A stretch of 64,000 nucleotides of DNA from Hesseltinella vesiculosa (GCA_002104935.1 MCGT01000010.1:434001-498000); one strand, 5' to 3'. Positions 1 to 12,787 are shown, counted from the stretch's first letter. Numbers and translations are program-made. The notes: generated from the sequence alone by a model not told the origin.

Positions 1-1548
1 ACAGCCAAGCCCCACTGTCAGCCCACGGCTCGATCTCCACCCCCAGCCCGTTCTCTGCTGCCGATGGCCCTGTGCCATTGACCCAGTCCAAGCCCAACGT
101 CACGCCCATTCATGAAGAGGATGAAGATGACGACGAGGATGAGGACGATGAGGACGATGACCACGATCACGACCCTCAACAACACAAGCAGCCAGAGCCT
201 GCGAAACCGACGTCCAAAAAATCCAAAGCTCGCTACTCGGACGAATTGCATGCTGGACCCATGAAATGTGGCTGGACCAACTGTGGCATCGTCTTGGATG
301 GATTGAAGCTGCTGAATGAGCATCTGAGTGATGTCCACGTTTGCAGTGGAAAGGTAAAAGGAACCCTCTTCAGCCACCCCCTCACTTTTTTTTTCCATAC
401 CAACGTAGACGGCTTATGTGTGTGAATGGGAAAACTGCCTGCGTCAGCAGAAACCGTTTGTGAAGCGCCATAAAATGCTAAATCATTTACGCACTCACAC
501 CGGTGAACGACCGTTCCAATGTCCTCAGAAAGGTAAGCACAAAAAAAAAAAAAAAAATAGAACGTCGGCTGATATCGTGTCTAAAGATTGCGGCAAGCGA
601 TTTTCAAGACCTGATTCCTTGACAACACACATCAAGACCCATTCAAATGTACGACCATACTATTGCTCTGTGAAAGGCTGCGACAAAGCCTACTATCATG
701 CACGATCTCTCAAGAAGCATATGCGTATGCACGAAGATGAAGCTCAGCGGATACAAGACGAAGTATCGTCATCGTCTGTGCAACCACCTCCTGTGATGGA
801 TATGATGATCGCTTACCCAACCTTGCCAAGCAATGCAAATGACAACAGCTTTGTAGTAGCCGCGCCCTCCATGCCTCAACACCACCCCCAACCACAACAG
901 CAGCATCAGCAAGCCGTCTTGATGCCCCACCAACAACAGCAGCAAACGATGGTGCAACCTACACACATGCCTCCTGCTCCTCCTGCTGCCCATATCAGCA
1001 TGCCTATGCCTCAGCAGCAGCAGCAACAACAACAACAACAACAACAACAACATCAGCAGCAGCAGCAGGCGGTGATCGGCATACCAGCAACAGGCACGGC
1101 CATGCCACTGACAACAAACACACACCCATTACCTCCCCATCCTTCTGCAGATCCCATGACAGCTTATCAACCCCCTCCTCAAGCTCCTGCGTCTTCTCAT
1201 CTTACTTCCACCTTGCCAATGAATGGATCCGCCCTCCTGATACCAGCACCTGAGCTTGGGATTCATGAACCTTCGACACCACAACCGCCGCAGCAACAAC
1301 CTTACAACTCATCTGTATTACAACCTTCGCATCAGTACATTGCATCCGCTCCCCCGATGGTCGATCCATATACCCAACAACATCCTCCAAACATGGCCGG
1401 TCAATATCCAATGGCTCCTGCTCTGATGGATCAGGCGAACCCTCCTCCTACCTTTCAGCCACCCGCAAACGATCCTGGCAGCCAATTCATGCCGACCATG
1501 TTTGATTCTGCGAACCCAACATCCTTTGGCTACAACGGACCCTCCTGA
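1..1548 (+). CDS. C2H2 zinc-finger transcription factor, GLI/ZIC-like (5' partial)
   Basis: Predicted sequence-specific nuclear transcription factor. Exons <3-353, 409-532, 587-1548; introns 354-408 and 533-586 are GT-AG. The reading frame is open to the window edge, so the true start lies upstream. An acidic Asp/Glu stretch (about 108-170) precedes four C2H2 fingers. Finger 1 is C-x4-C with two Trp-rich spacers, and finger 2 has the CEWENC...KPFVKRHKMLNHLRTH pattern typical of GLI/ZIC fingers. Fingers 3 and 4 (RPDSLTTHIKTH and YYHARSLKKHMRMH) are joined by short linkers. The C-terminal half is low complexity, rich in Gln, Pro and Met, with a poly-Gln run, as in activation domains. The family link rests on finger spacing. 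PacC/Rim101, a three-finger fungal regulator, was considered and fits less well. DNA target and pathway are unknown. Confidence 0.85.
1011..1069 (+). repeat. CAG/CAA microsatellite encoding poly-Gln
   Basis: Mixed CAG/CAA codons give an almost pure glutamine run, interrupted by one His, in the zinc-finger factor. The CAA interruptions should limit expansion. Confidence 0.85.
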
Positions 1549-1785
1549 TCTCCTTTCCCTCCCCTCCTTCCCGGTGTAAATTGTTTTATTTCTTATCCAG
1601 TATTCACATATGCATTTGTATTTATTATTGAAGGCTCCCTCAAATTAAAAACGATCCTGAAAAAAAAGGGCATGAATGGAGATGGCTGACAAGCCACTGT
1701 TGAGATTCAACTTCGGCTGGGCCTCGACTTTTTTTTTTTTTTTTTTCTCTCTCTTTCCTCCCTCCTGCCTCCCAGCTTATACCAA

Positions 1786-3465
1786 ATGGTAACCATTGAC
1801 GTTTTTAGAGTGGCAAGGAATCATTAAGTTTCTTTTGTATAGAAAATTAAAACCATCTCACGGTCATCGGCAGATTATGTTCGAGAACGATCTCAAGATA
1901 TCCACAAGGTGCAGCGAAATCTCGACCCCACCATCCATCCATTTGAACAGGGTCGAGAATATGTACGAGCCCTGAATGCCACCAAGCTTGGCCGCATGTT
2001 TGCCAAACCCTTTGTTGCCGGTCTTAGCGGTCACATTGATGGTGTTTACTGCATGACAAAGCATCCTCACCTACTGAGCTCCATGATATCCGGAAGTGGC
2101 GATGGCGGTAAACTTTTTACGATCCAAGTTCATTCCTTGTCGATATTGACCATCGTCTTTTTTTTTTTTTTTCCCCACTTCTTGTAGAGATTCGTGTTTG
2201 GAATTTATCAGAGCAAGAAACTTCCTGGTCTGTGCAAGCTCACAAGGGCATGGTGACCGGTGTCAGCGCTGGCGTCAACAACGACCAATTCTTATCGTGC
2301 TCGACCGATAAAACCATCAAAATCTGGCAACCTTCGGCCGAACAAGGCAGCTCCGAGCCCTTGGAAACCTATCTTGGCCAGTACTCTTTTACCGGCCTGT
2401 CGCATCATCGAAAGGATCCTCTCTTCATCACATCAGGCAATTCCGTGGAGCTCTGGGATGAGCAACGGTCCGAGCCCATTCAAGACTTTGCCTGGGGAGC
2501 CGACTCTTACCAAACCGTCAAATTCAACCAGGTGGAAACCAACATCTTCTCCAGCTGTGGCACCGATCGTACCATTGTCCTTTACGATTTACGAACGAGC
2601 AAGCCCATTTCCAAGATGATCATGACTGTAAGGCGACCCATCGGAATGATCCACGTTGATGACTGATAAGTGTTACTGCTCTTTTTTTTTTTTTTTTGAA
2701 ACTTAGCTGAAAACAAACGCGATTTGCTGGAACCCAATTGAAGCCTACACGTTTGCCACGGTATGTGTTTCCCCGGGGGATGGCAAGAGCAGAAAAATGA
2801 CTCATTTTTTACTTTCCCTTCACTAGGCCAACGAAGACCACAATGCTTACATTTTCGATATGAGAAACATGAAGGCAGCTCGTAATGTGCTGAAGGATCA
2901 CGTGTCTGCTGTGTAAGTGTCTGGTCAAAAGTGAAAGCCGTTTGCTAACACGTAGCGTCTCGACCTTTCTAGCATGGACGTGGACTACTCGCCTACTGGG
3001 CAGGAAATTGTCACTGGGTCTTACGATCGTACGATCCGACTCTACGATGCCAAGCGTGGTCACAGCTACGATGTCTATCACACAAAGCGAATGCAGCGTG
3101 TTTTCTCGGTGCAATATTCCATGGACAGCAAATTTGTCTTGTCAGGCTCCGATGATGGCAATGTGCGTATCTGGAAGGCCCATGCCAATGAAAAGCTTGG
3201 TATCAAGGATCGTCGCGAACGCACGCATCTGGAATACATGGACAAGCTCAAGGAACGTTATGGTCATATGAAAGAAATCAAGCGGATCGACCGTCATCGC
3301 CATGTGCCTGTGGAAATCAAACGGGCCGACCATGTCAAGAAGGAAATGCTCCAGGCGCGCAAGAACAAGGACGAACGAAGACGCAAATACGATCAACACA
3401 AACAGCCGCGAGCCTCGGAACGATCAAAAAATATCATTGGTGTCTCCAAGCAAACGTCGTCGTAG
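1786..3465 (+). CDS. SOF1: U3 snoRNP WD40 protein Sof1/DCAF13
   Basis: Nucleolar WD40 protein needed for 18S rRNA processing in the small-subunit processome (family knowledge). Exons 1786-1788, 1843-2107, 2188-2627, 2707-2760, 2827-2912, 2973-3465; product 446 residues, matching the usual length of about 445. The start codon forms an exon by itself: ATG is directly followed by GTAACC, and exon 2 resumes with KIKTISRS, the conserved N-terminus of the family. WD repeats are visible from GHIDGVYC (exon 2) to GSDDGNVRIWK (exon 6). The C-terminal basic Sof1 domain includes RERTHLEYMDKLKERYGHM and a Lys/Arg-rich tail. The gene converges on PDA1, with 279 bp between stop codons. Confidence 0.95.
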
Positions 3466-3744
3466 ATTTACTTTTTTTTTTTTTTCCCTTTCTTCATCTT
3501 GCATCCTAATCCCCACATTCGCGTATTTTTTTTTTTTTTTTTTTTTTGCATCATAAAACTTTGGCTTGGACCGTTTTTTTTTTTTAAAAAAAAATAATCA
3601 TTTATTTTGGAAACGAATGCAATGTGTATTGAGGAGGGGTGAGAGGGAAAGCTATACAACACAATTTAAAACGAAGAAAGCTGACATGACCGTCAGACAT
3701 AGGATGAGTGGGGGATGTTATTGGTAAAAAGGGGTAAGTGGCAT

Positions 3745-5258
3745 CTAGTTGTAGTAGTAAAGTTCCTTGGGTTCACGGCCACGGATAACAGGGGGCTCGG
3801 TACCAGGTTGGTAGATGTCAGAGTAGAATTCAGAAAGAGGAGGCTCAGGGCTGGCTTCGGCAATCTTGACGGCTTCGTCAACTTCCTTGCGAGCATCCTT
3901 GTCGATGGCCTTGAGGTCGGCTTCAGTGGCAACACCGTTGTCCAAGATGATTTGCTTCAAACCGGTGATGGGGTCGGAGGTGGAACGCATGTGTTGGATT
4001 TCTTCACGGGTACGGTAGGTGGTGCCAGGGTCGGACATGGAGTGACCACCATAACGGTAGGTGGAGAGTTCCATCACCAAAGGACCCTTGCCGGAGGAGG
4101 TCCATTCCTTGGCCCATTCGCAGGCACGCTTGATAGCCAAGACGTCCATGCCGTTGACCTTGATACCAGGGATGTAGCCAGCACGCTTGTAGTATTCGGT
4201 GGAAGCAGAGGAGCGGTTGGCGGCGGTACCCATGCCGTACTTGTTGTTTTCACACACAAAGACCACAGGCAAATCCCAGAGCTTGGCCATGTTGAAAGCT
4301 TCGAACACTTGGCCTTGGTTGGAGGCACCATCACCGTACAAGGCAAAGGTCACCGAGGGAATGTCGTTGTATTTTTGAGCAAAGGCAATACCAGCGCCCA
4401 AGGGCACTTGGGCACCGACAATACCGTTACCACCGTAGAATTCACTGGCAAACATGTGCATCGAGCCACCCTTGCCCTTGGAGATACCGACTTCCTTGCC
4501 CATCAGTTCACCCAAGATCGAGGGAATGGAGCCGCCGCGCATGTAGGTGAAGCCGTGACAACGGTAGGCAGTGATCACATGGTCGGTATGTTCAATAGCA
4601 GATTCCATACCAACAGAGACAGCTTCCTATGAACGAGTCATATACATCAGTGTTTTTGTTTTTTTTTTTTTTGTTTTTCCATCTCGCCGCTTCAAAATTT
4701 TTTCTGTCCCCCAACAACCCCCCAAAAAAAAATGCCAATCCACCCGCGTTTACCCGCTTTAAACATCTCTTTTTCCAAACTTTACCTGACCATTGCACAA
4801 GTGACAGAAACCACGGATCTTCTTGGCCTTGTACAAACCGTCAGCAGCCATTTCCATGCGGCGCATCACGGTCATTTTGGTGTACATGTCCAACAATTCA
4901 GCCTTGGAGACTTCCAAGTCCAAGCTAGGAGCTTCGGCTTCATACATATCAAACGAGCTGGAAGGCAGAGTGATTTGGATTTTGTCGCTGTTATCGGCAG
5001 CAGCGGCCATGAAGGAAGGAGCAGTCGTGGAGAAAGCACGCTAATAGACAAAGAGGAATGGTCAGTGTTATTTTTCGTCTTCATTTCGTTTTCATCAATT
5101 AGCAAGCAGCATCAAAACGATGGCGTTTGTCGTAAAAAGTTCTCCTTAAAATGAATGGTCCCATCTGGTGGCATTCCTAGCTTATTCTTCCAACTTACAT
5201 AGTTCACAGCCTTCTTGTTGACATTGGCAAACAAACGGGAAGAAACAGAGCGAAGCAT
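3745..5258 (-). CDS. PDA1: Pyruvate dehydrogenase E1 component, alpha subunit, mitochondrial
   Basis: Thiamine-diphosphate-dependent decarboxylation of pyruvate in the mitochondrial pyruvate dehydrogenase complex, as an alpha2-beta2 heterotetramer with E1 beta. Exons 5199-5258, 4786-5040, 3745-4626; 398 residues. The N-terminus (MLRSVSSRLFANVNKK) is a basic, Ser-rich presequence. The ThDP/Mg motif starts at YGDGASNQGQVFEAFN and ends at NN. The regulatory loop YRYGGHSMSDPGTTYR contains the serine phosphorylated by PDH kinase in homologues. Start choice: the only in-frame ATG giving a presequence, in a 60-nt first exon ending cleanly at GTAAGT. A long open frame on the opposite strand over exon 3 is a shadow. 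Confidence 0.97.
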
Positions 5259-5661
5259 GTTCAAGATAAAAAAAAAAAAAGAAAAAGGTTGAGAAAGAAA
5301 AGAAAAAAAAAATAGCTGGCCCCCACTGAAAACTTTTTTAAGGCTTGGAAAGGCAAAGACCGGCTCCGAAAAAAAAAAAAAAAGGTTGTTGGTACCCCAA
5401 GGATTCTCGTTTTCTCGCTTCTGACGGATTCATTTGCTTGCTGAGGCGTGATTCTACCTTTTTTTAATTATATACAATACATACAAAGAGTAAACAAGGA
5501 TGGGTATCTGTGTTAGCAATCATAAAGCCATTAAATCTGGGGAACAGTTGTCAAGGGCTATAAACGACAATTGAATATACATCACTGAGGAGTTTGGAAA
5601 AAAAAAAAAAGTCTTAAAAATTCCTTTTCGCCCTGTTGGTTTTTTTTTTTTTTTTACCCTT
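5259..5661. other. Intergenic: PDA1 upstream region and 3' flank of the glycosyltransferase gene
   Basis: AT-rich with several poly-A/poly-T runs. No gene, tRNA or repeat is supported. It should hold the PDA1 promoter (right of 5258) and the terminator of the upstream minus-strand gene. Confidence 0.6.
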
Positions 5662-8628
5662 TCACGTTGTCCAAGGGGAACTGAGTTGTCCAATGGAACT
5701 GAGGAAGTCTTGTAGTTCATCATCATATACCGGAATGTCATCGACCACTGGATTCATAATGGCAGGATCCAGACGCCACGGCCAATCATCCGCCTCCTCT
5801 TCGGTGTCGCCAAGGTTGTGGGCTATGGTGATGGTCGTGTACGTGACGGGCTCGACTACCTCGACCATGGAAATGGGCTTGATTTTCTTATAGGGCGGCT
5901 TATAGCCTTTACGGAGCCATTCGGGAATCAGAGAAAAGGGACAAAGGAGATCGCTGGCGTCAAACACGCCTTCTTGGCGTTGGCAAGCAGACACCCGTGC
6001 ATGCCACCGATCGGCACGAGCAGTCAATATGTCGTGAGACACAAGCTTGCCCCATAAATCCAATACCGGCATGTCCTTGAAGTCGGGGAGATGCTGGCCA
6101 GGCAACTCCGTGAGGAGGGTGTCTTTTTGCATTAGCGGTACCAGAAATGATTCAATAATGCGCTGGCGCTTTTCAGACTTGACATGGGTGCCAGTCTCGA
6201 GGTGGTTTGTGGCAAAGGAGGCAAAATCTTGGTAATTTGGGTAGATCATCACGTAGCCGCGCAGGTACACAAGCTGGATAAAATACTTTTTCCACGACTT
6301 TTTCCATCGGTCCGACCGGCTCATTGGGAGACTGATGTTCAGGACATGGTCGTGCATAAGGTCATCCAGCTGAGCAGACAGGAAGGTGTGATATTCTCGC
6401 CAGTGTTCGGGAAAATACACGGCACCCCAGCTACAAGGCACCTGACTAGCATAGGGTGTGCGAGGTGCGTAGGATGAGTTGTAAAGAACAAGCGTAGGAT
6501 CAAACGGGCGACGGCCGACCAGATGGAGCTCGACATTGCGTGGGGAATAGAGACTGACGCCGTAGATGCGATGGGCCTGAGGGTGGTGGCGATCCGGACC
6601 ATAGCGATACTTGAGGATGTTGTATTTTGCCCATACATAAAACAAGGGTGACAGCGATATGTCGTCTTCCAGTAGCACGCCATAGTCATGATTGTGCCGT
6701 GGGTACCAGGATTCAACAATGGCAGGCATCAGACCACCTTTTTGCACACGATGACGAAGGATCTTTTCACCATGGCCCCACTCGAACGACGTGACCAGAG
6801 ATTGCGTCACTTGATCAGCCGACTGCTCCATGTTGATCGTCAGGTCCACCTTGTCACCAAAAAAGACACCATGACTGCAAGAATACAGCAAGCGAGAGAG
6901 AGAATGTGGGCGACGATCGGTGATGACCACAAGCTGGATTGAAATGTCATTCCAGTCTATTGGCCAGGGGAGGGGTGTCAGCAGGTTGGATCCTTTTTTT
7001 TTTTTTCCTTACGCTTGAGTGCCTCCAACGTCAAGTCAGGGAGCCAGAGGGCATGGCGGATTTGATCCTGAGGCAACTGAAGAACAATCCAGGGCACACT
7101 GGAAGACAAAGAAGCGAGGAGTTGGGCAAGGTGCGTGTGGGGGGCATGAGTGTGCAGGACGACCTGGGGCTGGAGTACATGGATCAAGGGCAGGGCGTGA
7201 TCGGCAAATGCATGGTGCGGATCGGTAGGTATATCTAAATCGTGAATGGTGACCATGGAGCGGCCGAGGCATTCCATTGCATCAAGGCTCATGAACGACC
7301 GCTCTAGCACTGTGCTCGAGAGGCCAGCCTTGCTGCCAGCTACAAGAACGTGTACGAGATACTGCTGGGGACGGCAGAGGAGCGGGATGAGGGCAGTAGC
7401 TTGGTGGGCAGTTTCGATGAGGTAGACCACTGACGGGTATCGATGTCGGGTCAAAGCGATCTGGCGATGATCCAATGCGGTTGGCGAGGACCGCAGAGCC
7501 TTCTGCTTGAGCCAAGACGGGTCCTGCTGGAACTGCTGCAGAGCGTCGGCACAGCTCAATGGGGGAGAGACCAGGTCGGACTTCCGCCATGGCAGGGCGA
7601 TGGTTGGGATGGAGACAGAAGAGGCTGGTTGGCGACGCAAAGCCTGGCTGATAAGGTACGGGAGCGAAAACAGCTGATCAGCTGAACCATCATAGGAGTG
7701 CAGCAACGTTTCCAAGCTGAGGAACCATTCCTTTTTGAGTAACCAAGCATCTAACAGGAGGTCGGCTGGCTGTGTGACAGGTGGCAGGTCGGGGCTGGGC
7801 AGACAATGCGTTTGGGTGGTACGGTCAGGGTTCAGGTTTGCAGGCAAAAGAGCGGCTCGAGTGCCTAACAGAGCCTGTTTGTAGTGCACAAGCTGGGACG
7901 TTCGATAGACGTACTCCAGCTGATGGGCAGGTATGCTGTCGATGTCCTGAGGATGTGGCATGTCCAAGATCCAGAGCATGTTGTGGGTGCGAGAGACCAG
8001 CGCGGCGAGCCAAGCGTAGCGATTGGCAATCGGCTCACTGGACCATGGTACCGTCACTTGCTGCTTCAAGACAGCTTCAATGGTCGGCCCCATGGCGCCA
8101 TCCGAATAATATACCGTCAGGGACGTTGGTAAAAGTGTCTGTCGGTTGATCAGTCGTATATAGGGCTGCAGACTGTCGATCTGTTCCACGTACACGGAGG
8201 CTGATATATTGGCCTGAGTCACATCAATGGCTTCGCCAAGCGACCGGAGTTGACGATACGAGTGGCCGTTCACACGATAGTTGACAAGGTTTTCCATAAA
8301 GACGTCGTGGCTGTGACCAGAGGCTACCCATCCATCTAACACGATCACGACCGCACAACAAGAAAGGATCATTGGCTAGGTGTGAGTGATTGGCTATAAG
8401 AAAAACCATGGAGACAATCTTACCTTGTTTCCAAGTTGCAAATTGTGGCCATAGGAAAGAAGGAAGGGGAAAGGCATTGGGCAAAGAAGGACCAGCCATA
8501 GAATGGAACTGAACGACGGGTGGTGGCCTGTCAGCTTCAAAGGAGATAGTAAAACATATATAATACAGCGTTATCACTAGTACCAGCGCCAGAATGTATG
8601 TACGCCTTGCCCAGCGTAAACATAACAT
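5662..8628 (-). CDS. Type II membrane glycosyltransferase-like protein
   Basis: Probable Golgi/ER glycosyltransferase with a GT-A-like core; donor and acceptor unknown. Exons 8424-8628, 7013-8335, 5662-6956; 940 residues. A short basic cytosolic tail (MLCLRWARR) is followed by one transmembrane segment (about residues 11-30) and a Pro-rich stem, the type II topology of Golgi enzymes. The C-terminal third holds VVITDRRPHSLSRLLYSC and VLLEDDISLSPLFYVWAKYN; the acidic EDD resembles the metal/nucleotide-binding DxD of GT-A enzymes and of plant family-2-like glycosyltransferases. The middle region (exon 2) has no family I recognise. Intron 1 (8336-8423) must use the acceptor before the DGWVASG codons. 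The nearer acceptors at 8376 and 8394 leave the wrong frame. Confidence 0.7.
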
Positions 8629-8855
8629 GGATGACGACGTTTAAAAAAAAAACCAGTAACAAGGAAGGAAAAGCAGAAAACACAAAAGACCGCTTTTCGC
8701 CCAATTTTTTTTTTCAAGGAGACACAACGTCATGCAGCAGGTAATTCACTTTTGATTGCTGATCAACATTGACTTTTTTTTTATTCGTTTGTTCTTTGTT
8801 TTTTTTTTGTTCAACTTGCGCATTGACAAAAAAAGTGTAAATGGACAAATCTAGA

Positions 8856-10036
8856 TTAGGCTGCTAGTTGGATGCGCTTGAATTCCTGCTTCCTCTTTTG
8901 TCTGGTGTACCATACAAATTGGACAAAAATTGTAAAGTCAAACATCAACGTGCCAGCGCTGCCAAGCAAATAAGGAAAAGCATCCATCAACGACGCGGCG
9001 GTTTGGCCAGGATGGATCAAGATACTAGTGGAATACGTCAGGTTGCCCAGGACGGCAAAAATGAACAAGGAAGGCGACAACCCATCAACCGAATGACGGT
9101 GATAATTCTTGACAATTTGAGGTATGCGGGACATCAAGTACAGGGTGGTGCAGATCCAAGCAAAGATGAACCCAATAGCAACGGAGTCCATCGGAGCCTG
9201 GTCCTTGGTCAGCACCGAAGCTGTCTCCGGCAGCCGCTGGAAGCTGAACAAGAAAAACAGGGCCATGAAGGTGGTCGATCGAGACGTGCTGGACGATAGG
9301 GAAGAGTGGCTACTGTGCTGATCACTCAAGGTATACCATTTGCTGGGTGACGATGATGTTGAATAAGGAGCGATTTCATCCTCCAGGGGGTGCTGGATTA
9401 ATAAAGGGGTATTCACCGAAGGATGCTGGAAATACTCGCTAGCCGATGGGTATGGCCCAGGACGGGCAGCCAGCTTTGGTGGCGCATCCACTCGCTTGAT
9501 ATGGTAGTAATAAATATATTGGCACACAAGTGTGATGTCTACGCATACGAAATACGTGCCAAGGTATCGCTGAAAGGGTAACTGGTTGGTCAAGATGCAA
9601 CCTATTAAATTGGCAACGTCACCTGAAAAAAAAAAAAAAAAGTGAGAGATCACGTTCGGCCTGTCTCTTTGGTCATCTGGGGTAATAAGAAATAAGGAGA
9701 CCGCCTTACCAGCGAGCCAAATGGAAAGAAAGTTGAAACTAAGGCCCTGCGCTGACCCTCGTCTATAATTTTCTACCACTTGTCTATGAAAAACCAATCA
9801 GTCTGACGTCTTTGGCCCATGCCTGGACTTACGGAAGCTGTGCATTCAACCAAAACAATATCGAAAAATAACCGAGTAGCAGACTCGCTGTGTCTTGCAC
9901 ACCATATGTACAGTCTCCAAACAGATACTACCAGCATGAAAAAAGTCAGCTTGTTCGTCTCCTCTTCTTCGTCAAAGCCTACATAAATCCATTGAGTATA
10001 AGGAACTCCGTCCTTACTGGGTATACATTGAGTCAT
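8856..10036 (-). CDS. PQ-loop repeat transporter (vacuolar cationic amino-acid exporter type)
   Basis: Member of the PQ-loop/MtN3-like family (yeast Ypq1-3, human PQLC2), seven-helix transporters that export cationic amino acids from vacuole or lysosome. Exons 10018-10036, 9833-9887, 9710-9783, 8856-9622; 304 residues. PQ motif 1 is assembled across the exon 2/3 junction (FWLNAQLPQVVENYRRGS), and PQ motif 2 is SRIPQIVKNYHRHSVDGLS. Also conserved are SAQGLSFNFLSIWLAGD and LTNQLPFQ. A Ser/Pro-rich cytosolic loop separates the halves. The first exon is only 19 nt, ending at a strong GTAAGG donor. Reading straight through instead gives an N-terminus without the PQ loop. Substrate is inferred from family only. 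Confidence 0.88.
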
Positions 10037-12787
10037 ATTTACGAAAACAAGGGGGGAAAATTAAAAAATGAAAAGAAATGGAAAGAAAGAAAATTCACTC
10101 TTCTTTTTTTTTTTCATAGAAATGCTCCTGGTTATTTTTCTTTTTTTTTTCGTATCACGCCCTCCCCCCCCCCCTTCTTTGCCACCCTACGCAATAAGAG
10201 TCAACTGTTAAAATTTGGCAAAACGTCCTGATTGGGGCCCACAACGCATTTTCTATCTCAAAGTTCAATCCCAGCCCACCAATGGCTACACAAGACAGCC
10301 ATATCTGACCATGGCTTGCCTTTTTCAGCCCTTCTCTGAAAGATTATCAACTAGGAAACTTCGAACCCGTGGCTTTAAAAATGATGAACTGTATGACATG
10401 AGACCCCTTTCTTGCAAATCTCATTGTCCCTCCCCCCATTTTCTTCATGACGTACCAATCACCACGTTTCGACCAAAATGCCCTTCTGGGCATGGGTGAC
10501 ACTGCCAAAAAAAAAAAAAAACAATATATTGCGCCTGCACTTTAAAAAAGGTCGAAGTTTCCAAAACAGGCCAGAGCAGCAAGCATAAATAATGCAAAAC
10601 CATGAATAATTGCCATTTCATCCGTTTGAACTTTGTTTAAGTAAAAGGGGGCCGAGAGAAGGAGAAGAGAACCGGTGAGGGAACAGCCACTTGGCCAGAA
10701 TCACATGACGTGTCTCGTTTTTTTAAGATTTGCGCAGTTTATGAATGCAGCTGCAAAGTGAAGAAAATAAAACAGAAATTTTTTGAAAGCTGCAAAAGAG
10801 TGTGCGAATTTTTTGGCGACCGTGTGCAAAAATATAATGAGGAAATCGGAGCGTCCACAGGGACAGCAGATTTTCTTTGGTTCATTATGAAAGAAGAGGT
10901 CCCACAAAAAAAAAGAAGAATCTCTAAATCTGGAAGCTTAGCCGATAGGAATTGTCCACTGAACCCAATCCTGGGTAAGTGAGGATGATAAAAAAGTTAG
11001 CTCCATTGCGGTCAGTGATATCATCATGGCTGGGACGCTGGATGAAGTCTATCCCCCCCCCCCAAAAAAAAAACAACCACTCACGTCGTTTGCTGCATAA
11101 CAGGAACTTTAAATCCTCTTGCCACGATGTTTTCACAAATGCTGCCAAGTAAGTCCCAGAATCACCCCAGTTTAAGTTTCTTTTGTATCTCGACACGTTC
11201 ATATGATATGAAGTTCTCAATCTCGGATATGGCTATGGACACGGACAATGCGGGGAACACGTTTTGATGTCCGACCCATGTTTGAAAGAAAAACTTTGTG
11301 AAGGGTAATTTCTCGGGCACCTGCCGTGTTTGACAAGGGGATGCCTACCTGCATTTGCACTACAGACTGTAACAGAGAGCTTGTTAAGGATACCAAACAG
11401 TTAGAAAGGTAGTTACTTTTTTTTTTTTTTAAGAAATTCAAAGAAACGTGCTGCGAGGTAACCATACGCCTGTCAAAATTACCTCGAGCTTGCTCTACGA
11501 TAATAATATAATCTTTCTTTCCCCTAAAGGTGTTCCAACGCATGACCGTCCCCACGAAAAGAGGGGGCCAATCATTATTTTTGGATCAAATTGAGTCTCG
11601 GTCAACGGGCTGGAGACAAGACTCTACACTTGATGACTCCGCCCGTGCTAAACTAATTGTCGAAAGGAGAGGCATTTAGCCCTAGGCTTGTGTAAAATTT
11701 GGCGTGAATCGGCGGAGGCTGAATTCTCTGACGGTGTCTGATCCTCGTCATCTGCCGTGAAAAAAAAAAAAGTTGAAGATGCATAGCACTTTGGGTGAAT
11801 GGAAGAACGTGAAATTTCTCCATGGTATCATGCACCATGGATGACGGTGATGCTGAAGAAACCAAGATAATTGGTCAACGTCACCCAACCAACTTGATGC
11901 CTGCTCAGTTTTGCTAGCCAAAAAAAAAAAAAGTGAGTATTCCGCACCAACCAGCTTGAACCCGACCCTTGATTGACCTGGACGTATCTGACCAGAACAA
12001 ATGATCCTGACCGACTGGGAAGCTAGGTTAACGCCAGCTTTGGACGAATTAAAAAAGGAAAGGTTTGAGGCGGATTCGATCCCTTTTTTGAGACTAATGG
12101 AACAAAGCGATATCCAGACCAAGTGCAGCTTCTCGCGCAGTAAATGTCGATCCTGAAAAACAAAGTCGATCAGCCGTGGTTGTCCAGCCAATGATTTATC
12201 CTCTTCATTTTGACACCTCCAGCAAAAAATAAAAAAAAAGATGGTCTGCCCAATGAACAGCCGATGCCACCGCTGGGTCCCAATGCTCGCACAGAGGCAG
12301 GACACGAGGAAAGAGACAAAGGCTGCAAAATCAGTAAACATGGTGTACACAGTACTACTTCCCCAGCCAGAGATGCACATTGCACTTTTGCTAAGCATGC
12401 CGAAAAAGGAAGCCGGCCATTTCGATGTGGTTTTTTTATTGGCTCCCTCGTCGACAGACGTTGACTTTTTTCAAAAAAAAGCAAGGTCTCAGGTCCCAAT
12501 GGTACCCGAGCCAAATAAAAAAAAAAACCCCCTCCTGAGACATTGGAAGAGGAACGGCGGCGTCATTGGCTGAAAAAGGTGGCTTTTGGCGGGAAACTGC
12601 TGGATTTTCAAAAACTGGCCCACCGCAAGGCCCGCTCCACTGAAATCACAGCAAAAGCAGCGTCACAAAGATGACACATCTTGACAGCAACAGGGACTAT
12701 AAAAACTGGCATTACCAAATAAAAATTTTTTTCTTTCTTTATTTTACTCGGTGGAACCTCTTTTAGTAATTTTACTTTACTTACACC
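10037..12787. other. Long intergenic region, no supported gene
   Basis: About 2.75 kb, AT-rich, with scattered homopolymers. Open frames on both strands are short or run through poly-A/T tracts, and none shows a recognisable domain or splice-compatible extension. No tRNA-like cloverleaf or direct repeat was found by eye. The right end should contain the threonine aldolase promoter. Confidence 0.55.
12698..12705 (+). promoter_or_regulatory. TATA box of threonine aldolase gene
   Basis: TATAAAAA lies 90 nt upstream of the ATG at 12788, and a CT-rich stretch that could hold the start site follows it. Confidence 0.55.

Noticed and set aside
418..760. Assignment of the zinc-finger gene to PacC/Rim101
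   Set aside because: The factor has four fingers with GLI/ZIC spacing, and lacks the third-finger pattern and processing context of PacC.
3715..4632. 305-codon plus-strand open frame
   Set aside because: Exact antisense of PDA1 exon 3, whose identity is certain; the plus-strand peptide has no domain.
8224..8423. Read-through extension of glycosyltransferase exon 1
   Set aside because: The frame ends without similarity; the GTAAGA donor at 8423 with acceptor at 8336 restores the long downstream frame.
10360..10400. TTCGAACCC, tRNA B-box-like
   Set aside because: No pairing T-arm, anticodon arm or acceptor stem around it. Other B-box-like hits (near 24,170 and 42,550) also fail. No tRNA was supported anywhere.
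11748..12398. 216-codon minus-strand open frame
   Set aside because: Starts in low-complexity sequence, passes through poly-A/T-encoded Phe runs, and shows no domain or conserved composition.
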